Assembly: GCA_027621355.1 (NCBI GenBank)
Contig: JAQCBZ010000004.1
Span: 1 to 64,000 of the forward strand
Reading direction: 5' to 3'
Length of the DNA stretch: 64,000 bases
Origin: Bacteroidota bacterium
GTDB taxonomy: Bacteria > Bacteroidota > Rhodothermia > Balneolales > Balneolaceae
Shown piece by piece: positions 9,279 to 20,512 of this stretch. How positions within the stretch are numbered: position 1 is the first letter of the stretch; the number at the start of each line of letters is the position of its first letter. The notes below the pieces were generated by a model that was not told the DNA's origin, made no database searches, and saw only the letters and a list, made by a program, of their open reading frames with translations. Both the position numbers and the translations under genes were made by a program.

Positions 9279-11773
9279 GCTTATCTGTTCCACAATCCGT
9301 TCAGGGGAAGACACGGTTTATGCAGTGGTTTGAGGATAAAGGGTGGACTCCTTTTCCTTTCCAACTGGACGCGTGGGATGCACAACAAAAAGGACAGGAT
9401 GGGTTTCTGACCGCTCCTACCGGAAGTGGGAAAACGTTAGCAATGCTAGGAGGTTTATTCTTATCCCAATTGGAGCGACAGGGGTCGGATCAAACCGCTG
9501 AAAAAGGCCCTCTTTTGCTTTGGATTACGCCGTTGCGAGCCCTAGCTAAGGACTTGGAGGTGTCGATGCAAGAGATGATTGACGAACTTGGTCTGCCCTT
9601 GACCGTGGGACGACGAACCGGGGATGTCTCGTCAAATGAAAAGGCGAAGCAGCGGCAAAAGATGCCCTCGATCTTGATCACGACGCCTGAGAGTATGCAT
9701 ATCCTTTTTGCATCCGCACAATCGGTGGATGGATTGAAATATGTGAGACAAGTCGTTCTGGATGAGTGGCATGAATTCATGGGCTCCAAACGAGGCACCC
9801 AATGTGAGCTAGTGTTATCTCGTCTTCGTGCCTTGCAGCCCTCGTTGACGTGCTGGGGGGTCTCGGCGACCATAGGGAATGTGGATGAGGCGAAGCAAGT
9901 CCTTTTTGGTACAGAAAGGCGTGCATCTCACGCGGTACATATTACTGGAGATCATCCTAAAGAGATCGAAATGATCTCGATTGTTCCTGCATCCATCGAT
10001 GAGTTACCCTGGTCGGGCCATTTAGGATTATCCATGATAGAACAAGTCCTCCCCTATCTTGAGCCACCGGGTTCCGTACTTATGTTTACCAATACTCGTG
10101 CGCAAGCAGAACTGTGGTTTCGTGGACTACTTGAGGCTAAACCTGACCTCGCAGGGGATATTGCCCTTCACCATGGCTCGTTGACCCAGCAGATTCGTCT
10201 TTGGGTCGAGGGGGCAATTAAAGAGGGGGTGATTCGAATTGTAGTTTGTACCTCAAGCCTTGATCTTGGGGTTGATTTCTCCCCTGTAGATCGTGTGATT
10301 CAGGTGGGTAGCCCCAAGGGAATCGCTCGCTTTATGCAGCGAGCGGGCCGAAGTGGTCACGCTCCCGGAAAAAAAAGTACGATCATTTTTGTCCCAACAC
10401 ATGCATTAGAACTGATTGAAGCAGGGGCCTTACGTGAATCCATCTCAAATCCTGCCCTTGAGGATCGAATTCCTCCCTTCGCTCCGATGGATGTCTTGTC
10501 ACAATACGCAGTCACACGAGCTGTAGGAGGTGGTTTTGTTCCAGATGAACTCTATGAGGAAATCATCTCAACTTGGTCCTATCAGGCGTTGACTCGCGCC
10601 CAATGGGACCGAATCATTCATAACTTGATACATGGCGGAGATGCGCTCCAAAAATATCCCGAGTTTCAGAAGCTTGTGATCGATTCCGATGGAGTCGTGA
10701 AACCAGCCAATCGTCGTGTTTCTACTCGGCATAGACTCTCAATCGGTACCATTTCCTCTGATGCAATGCTGCGAGTCCGATACCTCACCGGCGGGAACTT
10801 GGGGACAGTAGAAGAGTGGTTCATCGCCAAACTGGAACCTGGCGATTGCTTTTGGTTTGCTGGACGCAATCTAGAATTGGTACGGGTAAAACAAATGACT
10901 GTCTTTGTCCGACGCGCTAAAGGTGCCTCGAAGTCGATCCCTGCGTGGCTAGGGGGGCGGATGTCACTGAGTTCGAATCTCTCGGCAGGCCTTCAAAGAG
11001 TGTTAAACAATATGGAACGTGGGCAGTTTAACACGCAGGAAACTCGCGCAATCCGCCCCTTGATGGAACTTCAAGCTGAACGGTCTGCCTTGCCAAGTCA
11101 TGAGCGTTTTCTTGTCGAACTCTCAACATCCAAAGAGGGGCACCATGCCTTCTTTTTCCCGTTTGAGGGTCGCGCGGTCCACGAAGGACTAAGTACATTG
11201 ATTGCGACTCGTATTGCGGACCAGCAACCCATCACCTTTACCCTTGCCATGAATGATTATGGCTTTGAGCTACTCACCGACCAACCTCTGGAATGGAGCG
11301 AGTCATGGATTCGTGAGTTGTTCTCTCCCAATGCTTTGGTCAAAGATTTACAGCGAAGTGTGAATACCTCAGAACTAGCGAAGCGCCATTTTCGGTATAT
11401 CGCACGAATTAGTGGCATGATATTCCAAGGGTATCCTGGCAAAGCTACTTCCACTAAACACCTTCAGGTCTCAAGTGGTCTTCTCTATGACGTTTTGGCA
11501 GAATATGAGCCTGATCATCTCCTATTACAGCAAGCACAGGATGAGGTGTTACAAACACAGCTTGAGGAATATCGAATTCGACACGTTCTCCAACGGATTC
11601 AATCCCAACCCATTCACATCGTAGAGACGCCACGCTTTTCCCCTTTTGCTTTTCCTATCTTTGTAGATCGATTGCGCGGGAAGGTCTCTTCTGAAACCTT
11701 GACTCAACGCATTCAAAAAATGCAGGACCAAGCCAAGCATGACCTCCAACGACATCAAAAGATGCATTCATGA
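9275..11773 (+). CDS. Lhr-like DEXH-box helicase of the ligase-associated DNA damage response type
   Basis: 832 aa; TAPTGSGKTLA, VVLDEWHEF, SSLDLGVDFSPVDRVIQVGSPKGIARFMQRAGRSGH. Confidence 0.9.
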   Translation: MSLSVPQSVQGKTRFMQWFEDKGWTPFPFQLDAWDAQQKGQDGFLTAPTGSGKTLAMLGGLFLSQLERQGSDQTAEKGPLLLWITPLRALAKDLEVSMQEMIDELGLPLTVGRRTGDVSSNEKAKQRQKMPSILITTPESMHILFASAQSVDGLKYVRQVVLDEWHEFMGSKRGTQCELVLSRLRALQPSLTCWGVSATIGNVDEAKQVLFGTERRASHAVHITGDHPKEIEMISIVPASIDELPWSGHLGLSMIEQVLPYLEPPGSVLMFTNTRAQAELWFRGLLEAKPDLAGDIALHHGSLTQQIRLWVEGAIKEGVIRIVVCTSSLDLGVDFSPVDRVIQVGSPKGIARFMQRAGRSGHAPGKKSTIIFVPTHALELIEAGALRESISNPALEDRIPPFAPMDVLSQYAVTRAVGGGFVPDELYEEIISTWSYQALTRAQWDRIIHNLIHGGDALQKYPEFQKLVIDSDGVVKPANRRVSTRHRLSIGTISSDAMLRVRYLTGGNLGTVEEWFIAKLEPGDCFWFAGRNLELVRVKQMTVFVRRAKGASKSIPAWLGGRMSLSSNLSAGLQRVLNNMERGQFNTQETRAIRPLMELQAERSALPSHERFLVELSTSKEGHHAFFFPFEGRAVHEGLSTLIATRIADQQPITFTLAMNDYGFELLTDQPLEWSESWIRELFSPNALVKDLQRSVNTSELAKRHFRYIARISGMIFQGYPGKATSTKHLQVSSGLLYDVLAEYEPDHLLLQQAQDEVLQTQLEEYRIRHVLQRIQSQPIHIVETPRFSPFAFPIFVDRLRGKVSSETLTQRIQKMQDQAKHDLQRHQKMHS

Positions 11774-12458
11774 TCAAACCCTCTGGCTTCTGCCTGAAAA
11801 GGCGGTGTTTTGGGAGGATGAAGGAGTCTTGTTGGTAGCCGATCTCCACTTCGGTAAGGTGGGGCACTTTCAAAGACAAGGCATCGCGGTGCCAAGAGGA
11901 TCACAACAAAAGACTTTAGATCGTTTGGATCGTGTGATACAACGCATTGATCCCCAAGAGATCTGGTTTCTAGGGGATTTGTTTCATAGCCAGCCGAACG
12001 AAGAATGGTTTGAATTTCAGGAGTGGTTGGCTAAGCATGAGACCCTTTCGTGTACGTTGATCCAAGGTAACCATGACATCGCCAAACCGTCGCTGTACGC
12101 CTCACTCGGTCTTGAGGTTCACCCGATGCTGTCTTGCCATGGCTTTCTTTTTAGTCACGAACCCGCAGACTATTTCCCAAAAGCGCCAACGGCTACTCAT
12201 GACCACGACTCCAATGATGGGTTTCGCCTCTGTGGTCATCTCCATCCCGGTGTGAAGATTCGATCGACAGGAAGACAGACGCTTACATTACCCTGTTTTT
12301 TCGAATCAAAGGATCACTTGATACTCCCTGCCTTCGGAGAGTTTACAGGCCTCCATTGCCTGAGCGTATCAAACGATTGTGAAGCCTACATCGTTACAGA
12401 TGAACGTTTAATTCTCCACTCAAGTCTGCCTCCTCAATCGACGACCTTTTATCACTAA
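11739..12458 (+). CDS. pdeM: PdeM-like ligase-associated metallophosphoesterase/endonuclease
   Basis: LLVADLHFGKVGHFQRQGIAVPRGS, FLGDLFHS, IQGNHD, CGHLHPGV; directly after the Lhr-like helicase. Confidence 0.85.
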   Translation: MTSNDIKRCIHDQTLWLLPEKAVFWEDEGVLLVADLHFGKVGHFQRQGIAVPRGSQQKTLDRLDRVIQRIDPQEIWFLGDLFHSQPNEEWFEFQEWLAKHETLSCTLIQGNHDIAKPSLYASLGLEVHPMLSCHGFLFSHEPADYFPKAPTATHDHDSNDGFRLCGHLHPGVKIRSTGRQTLTLPCFFESKDHLILPAFGEFTGLHCLSVSNDCEAYIVTDERLILHSSLPPQSTTFYH

Positions 12459-12462
12459 GATT

Positions 12463-13080
12463 ATGATACGCTCTACCGTGTTCAGTTTCCCACGACTCCC
12501 TCGTCAGGTATGGCTTCCCCTTCTTGGACTCTTTGGATGGTTGGTCCTCGGATCCCCGCTGGCCCAAGCTCAGGACGTTGTCGTCACGCCAATGGATCAG
12601 CATGTCGAATCGATGCGCTTTGGTATGAAACTGCTAGGCGGATGGGCGCTAGCAAATATTGTAACAGGGTCCCTTGGTCGCAGTCAAACGTCAGGAACTA
12701 CACGATATTTTCACGAGATGAACGCGGGATGGAATGCTGTGAATCTTACCATTGCTTCGGTCGCTCTTCTGACCCTTCCAGATGTAAGTTCATGGACGAT
12801 AGAGCAGGGTTATCAAGAAGCGGCAAGACTCGACAAAATACTACTCTTTAATGCCGGATTAGACCTTGGGTATATGGCTCTAGGGTACGCCCTAATAGAA
12901 CGAGGAAAACGACTCGACTCCTCACGTTTGCAAGGCTATGGACAATCCTTGCTTGTGCAGGGAGCCTTCCTTTTTGTTTTTGACCTGGCCTTTGCCTACT
13001 TCCATGTTGATATTACCGAAGCCATCCGTGTTCAAACCATGGCGGGTGGGGCTGGACTCACCTTTTCGATGAATCTGTAG
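12463..13080 (+). CDS. Hypothetical membrane protein with signal-like N terminus
   Basis: 205 aa, several hydrophobic segments, starts 4 nt after the pdeM stop; possibly DUF6992-like. Confidence 0.65.
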   Translation: MIRSTVFSFPRLPRQVWLPLLGLFGWLVLGSPLAQAQDVVVTPMDQHVESMRFGMKLLGGWALANIVTGSLGRSQTSGTTRYFHEMNAGWNAVNLTIASVALLTLPDVSSWTIEQGYQEAARLDKILLFNAGLDLGYMALGYALIERGKRLDSSRLQGYGQSLLVQGAFLFVFDLAFAYFHVDITEAIRVQTMAGGAGLTFSMNL

Positions 13081-13084
13081 AGTT

Positions 13085-13942
13085 TTACCCTGCTAGAGCA
13101 ATATCCAGAAACATCATCACGGTGAATCCAAGCATTGTCCCAAGGGTTGCCAGATCGGTATTTCCATGATTCTGTGATTCAGGAATGAGTTCTTCAATGA
13201 CAACATACATCATGGCGCCAGCAGCAAAGGCCAATGCATAGGGCAGTAATGGGGCTACCAACAGCACCGCAGCTGCACCCACAACAGCTGATATTGGCTC
13301 TACAACACCGGAAAGCTGTCCATAATAAAAGCTTTTTGAGGTCTTCATTCCGTCCCGGCGAAGAGGTGCAGAAATCGCTAATCCCTCTGGGAAGTTTTGG
13401 ATGCCAATTCCAATAGCTAAGGCAATGGCTCCTGCAATCGTGGCTGTGCCTGTTGGATCCACTCCCGTTGCTGCAGCGCCAAAAAGTACCCCAACAGCAA
13501 GACCCTCTGGGATATTGTGCAATGTCATGGCCAACATAAGTAAGGTAGATCGACGCCACGAAGTTGGAACCCCCTCCGCTTCATCCATAGAAAATGAGGG
13601 GTGAAGGTGGGGTAGGTAGGCATCGGCTATACGCAGAGCCAACCCACCCGTAAGAAACCCCACGACAGCAGGAATGAGAGGGTTCATTCCCTGGGACTCG
13701 GCCATCTCCATTCCTGGAATCAATAGCGACCACACACTAGCTGCAATCATCACACCCGCTGCAAATCCCATTAGCGAATCGAGCACTTTAAGACTTACGT
13801 TTCGTGTAATAAAAACAATGGCAGCACCTAGGGCGGTCATTGCCCATGTAAAAAGTCCTGCCAGCAAGGCTTGAATCAAGGGGTGAAGATCGTAAAACCA
13901 CCCATCTAGAAAAGGTAGATTGAGGGCAAGCGTAGCAGTCAT
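13085..13942 (-). CDS. ZIP family metal transporter
   Basis: LAMTLHNIPEGLAVGVLFG and IGIGIQNFPEGLAISAPLRRDGM signatures. Confidence 0.92.
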   Translation of the reverse strand: MTATLALNLPFLDGWFYDLHPLIQALLAGLFTWAMTALGAAIVFITRNVSLKVLDSLMGFAAGVMIAASVWSLLIPGMEMAESQGMNPLIPAVVGFLTGGLALRIADAYLPHLHPSFSMDEAEGVPTSWRRSTLLMLAMTLHNIPEGLAVGVLFGAAATGVDPTGTATIAGAIALAIGIGIQNFPEGLAISAPLRRDGMKTSKSFYYGQLSGVVEPISAVVGAAAVLLVAPLLPYALAFAAGAMMYVVIEELIPESQNHGNTDLATLGTMLGFTVMMFLDIALAG

Positions 13943-14171
13943 CTTGTTTTTACAAAGTGAAGAATTTTTAACCTTGGCTAAATATCTACAACTTTGGATT
14001 GATGCGCAAGGGAATTGTTTCGATTTCTGTTGGGATGACGCTCCAATTTCTAGTGAATCGCAGGAACTCTGAAAACGAAAAAACTGTATCTTAGGTACTT
14101 TGTAAAACGGAGCTTTAATAATGCTTTCGTTCTACTGCCTAAATCCTAGTTTTTACAAGAGCTACCAGCCC

Positions 14172-17042
14172 ATGATCCCTCCCAAGGACTCGTTTGAGCA
14201 ACGTCACAATGGCACCCACCAAGATCAACTTCATCCCCTTCTCGAACGAGTACATTCGTCCTCTCTTGATGAGCTGATAGATGAAATCATTCCGCAAGGA
14301 ATTCGTCTCAAGCAGGGTTTGAATTTACCCCACGCGGTCTCTGAGCAGGACTATCTACAAGAAATTAAGCAGATTGCTTCAAAGAACGTGGTCTTTGACT
14401 CGTTCATTGGGATGGGCTACACTGACACCATCATGCCAAGCGTGATTTTGAGAAATATTCTTGAAAATCCAGGGTGGTATACCGCTTATACACCTTATCA
14501 AGCTGAGATCGCCCAAGGTCGGATGGAGGCGCTGATTAACTTTCAGACCATGATCACAGATTTGACCGGCATGGAATTGGCGAACGCCTCTCTCCTTGAT
14601 GAAGCAACTGCGGCAGCTGAAGGCGTGACTATGCTCTATGATGCTCGCCCGCGCTCCAAAAAAGACGCCCTGACCTGCTTGGTTTCATCACAGTGCCACC
14701 CTCAGGTACACGCTCTGCTTCAAACACGGACACAACCTCTAGGGATCAAGTTGCTAATTCAGGATCCAACAGAATTTGATGTCATAAACCCAGATGTGTT
14801 TGCGATGGTATTAGCCTACCCAGATTCAGATGGACAGGTTCGACCCTTGCGCCCAATGATTGAGGCGGGTCACGAGCACGACGTCAAGTCCGTCGTCACT
14901 GCGGATTTGCTTAGTCTTGTAATGCTAACGCCTCCAGGAGAGCAAGGTGCCGATGTTGTTGTGGGATCTGCTCAACGTTTTGGTGTCCCTATGGGTTATG
15001 GGGGACCGCATGCAGCCTATTTTGCGACCCGCACAGAATACCAGCGAAAAATTCCTGGACGGATTATTGGTGCGACCAAAGATGCCGACGGGAATCCTGC
15101 CTACCGTATGGCGTTGCAAACCCGAGAGCAACACATTAGACGGGAAAAAGCGACCTCCAATATCTGTACAGCTCAGGTACTCCTTGCTGTAATTTCTGGA
15201 TTTTATGGCGTCTGGCATGGACCTGAAGGGTTAAAACGGATTGCCTCAAGAGTTCACGGACTCGCCTCTGCCCTGGCTTATGGGCTTAAGCAAGGCGGGT
15301 GCTCACTACGTCACGAGACGTTTTTCGATACACTCCGAGTGGAAGCGACGCCCGACCAAGCGAATCAAGTCCGTGAGGCAGCGGAAGCTACACTGTTCAA
15401 CCTACGCTATTATGACAATGGAGACATTGGTCTCACCTTTGATGAAGCCAAAGATGAATCTCATGTAGAGGCGCTATGGACACTCTTTCATGAGGCTGGG
15501 CTTCTCTCCTCAATCCCAGTGTTTGAATCAGTCTCCGCAACATGGCCAGAAGAGCTTCAGAGAACGAGTTCCTTCATGGACCACGAGGTGTTTCATCAAT
15601 ACCATACAGAACATGAAATGCTTCGGTATATGAAGCGCCTTGAAAACAAGGATCTTAGTTTAACCCACTCGATGATCTCCCTAGGTTCGTGCACGATGAA
15701 GCTTAATGCCACTACAGAGATGATTCCTGTGACGTGGAAGGAGTTTGGGGGGATTCATCCATTCGCACCAAGTTCACAAACTGAAGGGTATGCTCAGTTG
15801 TTTGACGAGCTGTCCCAGTGGTTGGAAGAGATTACAGGATTTGAGTCCGTCTCCTTACAGCCAAATTCAGGGGCACAGGGAGAATACACGGGGCTTATGG
15901 TCATCCGTGAATACCATCGACAACGTGGGGATCATCATCGTAATGTAGCCATCATTCCATCATCAGCACATGGTACAAATCCCGCAAGTGCGGTGATGGC
16001 GGGTATGCAAGTGGTGGTTACGCAGTGCGACGACCAGGGAAATATTGATTTTGAGGACCTGAAAAAACACGTTGAGGAGCATTCCGACAACTTATCGGCA
16101 CTCATGGTGACCTATCCATCGACTCATGGAGTGTTTGAAGAGCACATTCGAGAAATTTGTGCCTTAATTCATGAGCATGGAGGCAAAGTGTACATGGATG
16201 GTGCCAATATGAATGCGCAAGTAGGACTCACCAGCCCTGCTGCCATTGGTGCAGATGTATGCCATTTGAACTTGCACAAAACCTTTTGCATCCCACACGG
16301 TGGTGGCGGACCTGGAATGGGACCTATCGGTGTCACAAAGGATCTCGCACCCTATCTACCTGGACACCCATTAACTAAAACGGGAGGTGAGTTGGGGATT
16401 TCACCCGTCTCTGCTGCTCCTTGGGGAAGTGCCTCTATTTTGACAATTTCTCATGCGTACATTCGCATGATGGGACCAGATGGACTCACGCAAGCAACTA
16501 AATTGGCGATTCTAAACGCCAACTACATGATGGAGCGACTCAAAGACCATTATCCTGTATTGTACAGAGGAAAAACAGGTCGTTCTGCACATGAATTCAT
16601 ACTTGATATACGTGGATTCAAAACTTCTGCAGGCATTGAAGCCACTGATATTGCCAAACGATTGATGGATTATGGATTCCACGCACCTACCATGAGCTTT
16701 CCAGTCTCTGGTACGCTCATGATTGAGCCAACGGAGAGTGAGTCAATGGTGGAACTCGATCGGTTTTGTGATGCGATGATTGCGATTCGTGAGGAGATAC
16801 GTGCAATCGAAAACGGGACTGCAGATGCCGAAGACAATGTATTAAAGCACGCCCCTCATACCCAAGAAATGGTGATTTCCGATCAATGGACACGACCCTA
16901 CAGTAGAAAAGAAGCAGTGTTTCCTATGGAGGGACAAGCTACGTCTAAGTTCTGGCCTTCGGTTCGACGAGTCGATGATGCATATGGGGATCGGAACCTA
17001 ATGTGTACCTGCTTACCCATGTCTGCCTACGAAGAGGCATAA
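14172..17042 (+). CDS. gcvP: Glycine dehydrogenase (decarboxylating), P-protein
   Basis: Full-length P-protein; C-terminal half has [22 protein letters not shown]. In-frame ATG at 14172 is a likelier start than 14121. Confidence 0.97.
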   Translation: MIPPKDSFEQRHNGTHQDQLHPLLERVHSSSLDELIDEIIPQGIRLKQGLNLPHAVSEQDYLQEIKQIASKNVVFDSFIGMGYTDTIMPSVILRNILENPGWYTAYTPYQAEIAQGRMEALINFQTMITDLTGMELANASLLDEATAAAEGVTMLYDARPRSKKDALTCLVSSQCHPQVHALLQTRTQPLGIKLLIQDPTEFDVINPDVFAMVLAYPDSDGQVRPLRPMIEAGHEHDVKSVVTADLLSLVMLTPPGEQGADVVVGSAQRFGVPMGYGGPHAAYFATRTEYQRKIPGRIIGATKDADGNPAYRMALQTREQHIRREKATSNICTAQVLLAVISGFYGVWHGPEGLKRIASRVHGLASALAYGLKQGGCSLRHETFFDTLRVEATPDQANQVREAAEATLFNLRYYDNGDIGLTFDEAKDESHVEALWTLFHEAGLLSSIPVFESVSATWPEELQRTSSFMDHEVFHQYHTEHEMLRYMKRLENKDLSLTHSMISLGSCTMKLNATTEMIPVTWKEFGGIHPFAPSSQTEGYAQLFDELSQWLEEITGFESVSLQPNSGAQGEYTGLMVIREYHRQRGDHHRNVAIIPSSAHGTNPASAVMAGMQVVVTQCDDQGNIDFEDLKKHVEEHSDNLSALMVTYPSTHGVFEEHIREICALIHEHGGKVYMDGANMNAQVGLTSPAAIGADVCHLNLHKTFCIPHGGGGPGMGPIGVTKDLAPYLPGHPLTKTGGELGISPVSAAPWGSASILTISHAYIRMMGPDGLTQATKLAILNANYMMERLKDHYPVLYRGKTGRSAHEFILDIRGFKTSAGIEATDIAKRLMDYGFHAPTMSFPVSGTLMIEPTESESMVELDRFCDAMIAIREEIRAIENGTADAEDNVLKHAPHTQEMVISDQWTRPYSRKEAVFPMEGQATSKFWPSVRRVDDAYGDRNLMCTCLPMSAYEEA

Positions 17043-17045
17043 AAA

Positions 17046-17078
17046 AAGGCCATATGGAAACCATATAGCCTTTTTAAA
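17046..17078. terminator. Rho-independent terminator after gcvP
   Basis: AAAAGGC CATATGG AAA CCATATAGCCTTTTT hairpin flanked by A/T tracts, between convergent genes. Confidence 0.85.
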
Positions 17079-17096
17079 AAACCTTAGAAAAACAGC

Positions 17097-17276
17097 TTAG
17101 CCAGCGTTTTTCTTCTCTTGAATCTCTTTACGAATCACTTGAGCAAGATTTTTCAAGTCTTGGAGATGTTTACGAGCACGTGTGCCGGCAGCTTTATTCC
17201 CCTTGTTGTAGAACTTGTCCATATCATCTTCAAGATGAGCCATGATAGTTTTTACTTCGTCGATTCTGGCCATGTG
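17097..17276 (-). CDS. Histone H1-like DNA-binding protein (Hc1-type, Bacteroidota)
   Basis: MARIDEVKTIMAHLEDDMDKFYNKGNKAAGTRARKHLQDLKNLAQVIRKEIQEKKNAG. Confidence 0.88.
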   Translation of the reverse strand, partial: HMARIDEVKTIMAHLEDDMDKFYNKGNKAAGTRARKHLQDLKNLAQVIRKEIQEKKNAG

Positions 17277-17530
17277 AGCCTCCATGTTTGGTTGTTGGTT
17301 AGCAGAATCCCATGAAAAACACAGGTTGTGGGCTGTATTCATTGTCTTATAAAATCACCCACATTAAACAAAAATAACAGATTCGTGCATAAATGCACGT
17401 TAACGAATCAAAAAAAACTTGATTTTGGCCATTTTTTTAATGAAATGGGGCTATTTTTGAGTCCTTTCGGTGTGTGTTGGACGCACATCGCCTGGATTTT
17501 GTCACAAATTCACTCAATTAATGACCGGTT

Positions 17531-18538
17531 ATGCCTCATGTAGTTCTCATTCCAGGCGATGGAATTGGCCCTGAAATCACCCAATCCATCCAACAGATCT
17601 TCAAAACGGCTCAGGCTGATATCCAATGGGTGGAATGTGCTGCAGGAGAAGGCGCGGTCGCTACCCATGGAAGTCCATTACCTGATGGGACCATCGAGGC
17701 TATTGAGCGTCATCGTGTTGCGTTAAAGGGACCCCTTACAACCCCAATTGGCGCAGGATTTCGATCCATTAACGTCGCTCTTCGTCAACATTTTGACTTA
17801 TTTGCCAATATTCGACCCGCAAGAACCCTTCCAGGTATCGACACCCCTTTTCGACATGTAGATATGGTTCTTTTCCGCGAAAATACACAAGGGTTGTATA
17901 TCGGACGAGAAACGTGGGTCCAAGAAGGGATAGAAGCGGAAAGTGTTGCCGTCGTCTCTCGAAAGGCAAGTGAGAGAATCATCAAAGCTGCTTTTGACTA
18001 TGCTGTGCAGCATGGGCGAAAAAAAGTGAGCCTCATCCATAAGGCTAATATCCTAAAATTCACGACCGGGTTATTTCTCGAGGTAGGAAAAGAGATCGCA
18101 ATGGAGTATCCAGCAATTCAGTTTGAAGATCTGATCATCGATAATATGGCCATGCAAATGGTCATGCGACCCGAGCAATTTGATGTGATTGTCACAACCA
18201 ATATGTTTGGGGATATCCTTTCTGACCTGGCCTCAGGATTGGTTGGAGGGCTTGGTGTCACCGGTGCAGGTAATTTGGGTGAAAATGCAGCCATATTTGA
18301 AGCCGTCCACGGCTCAGCGCCCGATATTGCTGGAAAGGGACTGGCCAATCCTCTGGCCTTTTTGTTCTCAGCGGTGATGATGCTTGAACACCTTGAGCAA
18401 ACCAAAACAGCGGAGCGTATTCGAGCTGCAATCTACACCGTTCTGCAAGAGCACAAAGACGAGTGTACAGCCGATATTGGGGGACAGGGTAATATATTGA
18501 GTTTTACTGAGGCCATTTGCAACGTTCTATCTCCTTGA
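17531..18538 (+). CDS. Isocitrate/isopropylmalate dehydrogenase family, probably NAD-dependent isocitrate dehydrogenase
   Basis: [71 protein letters not shown]. Confidence 0.9.
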   Translation: MPHVVLIPGDGIGPEITQSIQQIFKTAQADIQWVECAAGEGAVATHGSPLPDGTIEAIERHRVALKGPLTTPIGAGFRSINVALRQHFDLFANIRPARTLPGIDTPFRHVDMVLFRENTQGLYIGRETWVQEGIEAESVAVVSRKASERIIKAAFDYAVQHGRKKVSLIHKANILKFTTGLFLEVGKEIAMEYPAIQFEDLIIDNMAMQMVMRPEQFDVIVTTNMFGDILSDLASGLVGGLGVTGAGNLGENAAIFEAVHGSAPDIAGKGLANPLAFLFSAVMMLEHLEQTKTAERIRAAIYTVLQEHKDECTADIGGQGNILSFTEAICNVLSP

Positions 18539-18582
18539 CGTAGATTACCCCTAGATTCTAGACACAACACCAGCCTACTTTT

Positions 18583-18870
18583 ATGTCTGTCACTCTTGAA
18601 GATGTTCATTATATCGCCAAACTTGCACGACTTGAGCTTACGGAACAAGAAGCGACACAAGCCCAAAAGGATCTTAACAAGATTTTGTCCTACATGGACG
18701 AGCTCAATCAAATTGACACCTCCAATGTCGAACCCTTAGAGCATGTATTCGACTTTGAAACGAGGCTGCGTCCTGATGTCCCAGAGCCCCCCGTTCCACA
18801 CGATGATGCACTTCGTAATGCACCCGATGCGGATTCAGATTATTTCCGGGTTCCAAAAGTGATTGAGTAA
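18583..18870 (+). CDS. gatC: Asp-tRNA(Asn)/Glu-tRNA(Gln) amidotransferase subunit C
   Basis: 95 aa, VHYIAKLARLELTEQEA ... LNKILSYMDELNQIDTSNVEPLEHV. Confidence 0.95.
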   Translation: MSVTLEDVHYIAKLARLELTEQEATQAQKDLNKILSYMDELNQIDTSNVEPLEHVFDFETRLRPDVPEPPVPHDDALRNAPDADSDYFRVPKVIE

Positions 18871-20461
18871 GCCATTGGGCATTCTCTTCCGACAAGCGCT
18901 CAAAAATACCATCCTAAGCTATGCTGGCATTGGATTGGGTGTGATTACCACACTTTTTCTGTACCCCAGAATTCTTGCTCCAGAGGAGTTTGGACTGATC
19001 AAACTCTTTACGTCCTTCACTATGATTGGAGCCCATCTAGGATCTCTTGGCTTTCGGGGGGCGATTCTGAGATTTATGCCTGCTGTGGAGGACTTTCCCT
19101 CAAGACGGTCTCGGTTTATTAAACTCTCCTTTGCTGTCCCTCTGGCTGGGTTTGGGCTTTATGTTGGACTATTTTTTGCTTTAGAACCCTTCATTACGGG
19201 GTATTACGCTAAAGAATCGGCCCTCTTTTTGGATTATAAGCGGTGGACCTTACCGATGACACTGTTCATTATTTATTATGAAATCCTCAACAGTTTCCTT
19301 CGATCCATGAAGGATTCTGTTTCTGGGCTGGTTTCCTCCGAAATCATTCTTCGAGGCCTTCTTATCGCTTTACTATTGGTGATGTGGCAACAATGGCTCA
19401 CATTCCCTCAATTTGTGATCCTATTTGTCTCGATTTATGGCGTTTCTTCCATCTATATGCTTTGGAAAGTGATCTCATATGGCCTGTTTCGCCCCTTGGA
19501 ATCCGATGGCAAACGTGTGCCATCAGATAGCCCAAAACCCTTTTCTCGTGGCTTCAAAAAGCTACTCGTGAAGTATTCGGGGTTTACCCTTTTTGGTGGA
19601 TTTGCGGGCTTAGTTGTGATGAACATTGACATCTTAATGATTGGCTCTCTTCTAGGGCTTCGCGAAACCGCCATTTATGCAATGTCTTATTACATGGTCT
19701 CTGTCATGACAGTGCCCCTGCGTTCACTTGAGCGAATTGGCACACCACTTATTGCAGATGCCATGCAAAAAAATGACCTGTCAACCGTTCAGCAGATCTA
19801 TCAGAAGACCTCTATGAATGGCATTATGATGGGGTTCTTCATTACGATGGTGATTTGGGTAAACCTAGAGTTTGTGTTTTCGTTACTACCGGAAGCCTAT
19901 CGAGCGAGTCGTTGGATTTTCTTTTGGTTAGCCATAGGAAGGCTCATTGATACGTTTGCGGGGCTCAACGGCTCTATTTTGGTTCACTCAAAATATTTTA
20001 CCATCGATCTTTGGACCATTCTTGCACTCATGGGGATCTCATTGGGGCTTAATGCTACCTTTATTCCTCTATTTGGTCTTCAGGGTGCTGCCTTGGCAAC
20101 CACATGCTCTTTGGTTCTCTATAATGGTGTCAAACTCATCGTCGTATGGCGTGGGCTTGGGTTACACCCATTCACAAGAGCAGTTTTTGGGTATGGATTG
20201 ATGCTCCTCCCCTTCGCAGGGCTCATGTATATTGTTCCAAAGTTTTCTGCGAACCTTTTATCATTCGGGGAGTGGGCAGCTCCCTATCCATGGATAGAGC
20301 TTGCACTGGAAGGGGTAATCGTCACATTCCCCCTTGTGGCGCTTTACGGATTGGGTTTGGTTATCTTACCCATATCCAAAGATGCGAAAAGAGGAATTCG
20401 TACTATTTTGGCCAAGATAGTCCCTCGCTTTGCATCAGACTCAGATCGTGAAGCCTCATAA
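18863..20461 (+). CDS. Polysaccharide biosynthesis/flippase (Wzx/MOP superfamily)
   Basis: 532 aa, many TM segments, LYPRILAPEEFGLIKLFTSF; apparent TTG start overlaps gatC. Confidence 0.85.
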   Translation: MSKPLGILFRQALKNTILSYAGIGLGVITTLFLYPRILAPEEFGLIKLFTSFTMIGAHLGSLGFRGAILRFMPAVEDFPSRRSRFIKLSFAVPLAGFGLYVGLFFALEPFITGYYAKESALFLDYKRWTLPMTLFIIYYEILNSFLRSMKDSVSGLVSSEIILRGLLIALLLVMWQQWLTFPQFVILFVSIYGVSSIYMLWKVISYGLFRPLESDGKRVPSDSPKPFSRGFKKLLVKYSGFTLFGGFAGLVVMNIDILMIGSLLGLRETAIYAMSYYMVSVMTVPLRSLERIGTPLIADAMQKNDLSTVQQIYQKTSMNGIMMGFFITMVIWVNLEFVFSLLPEAYRASRWIFFWLAIGRLIDTFAGLNGSILVHSKYFTIDLWTILALMGISLGLNATFIPLFGLQGAALATTCSLVLYNGVKLIVVWRGLGLHPFTRAVFGYGLMLLPFAGLMYIVPKFSANLLSFGEWAAPYPWIELALEGVIVTFPLVALYGLGLVILPISKDAKRGIRTILAKIVPRFASDSDREAS

Positions 20462-20512
20462 ATTACACCCCGTTGCCGAGAGGCGCTTTCTAACGCTACA
20501 GGAATCAAGATT

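Noticed and set aside
13085-13942. Possible glycine riboswitch or other aptamer upstream of gcvP
   Set aside because: The intergenic region 13943-14171 shows no recognisable conserved aptamer core by eye.
14121-14171. N-terminal extension of gcvP ([17 protein letters not shown])
   Set aside because: The segment lacks homology to P-protein; the ATG at 14172 is a more plausible start.
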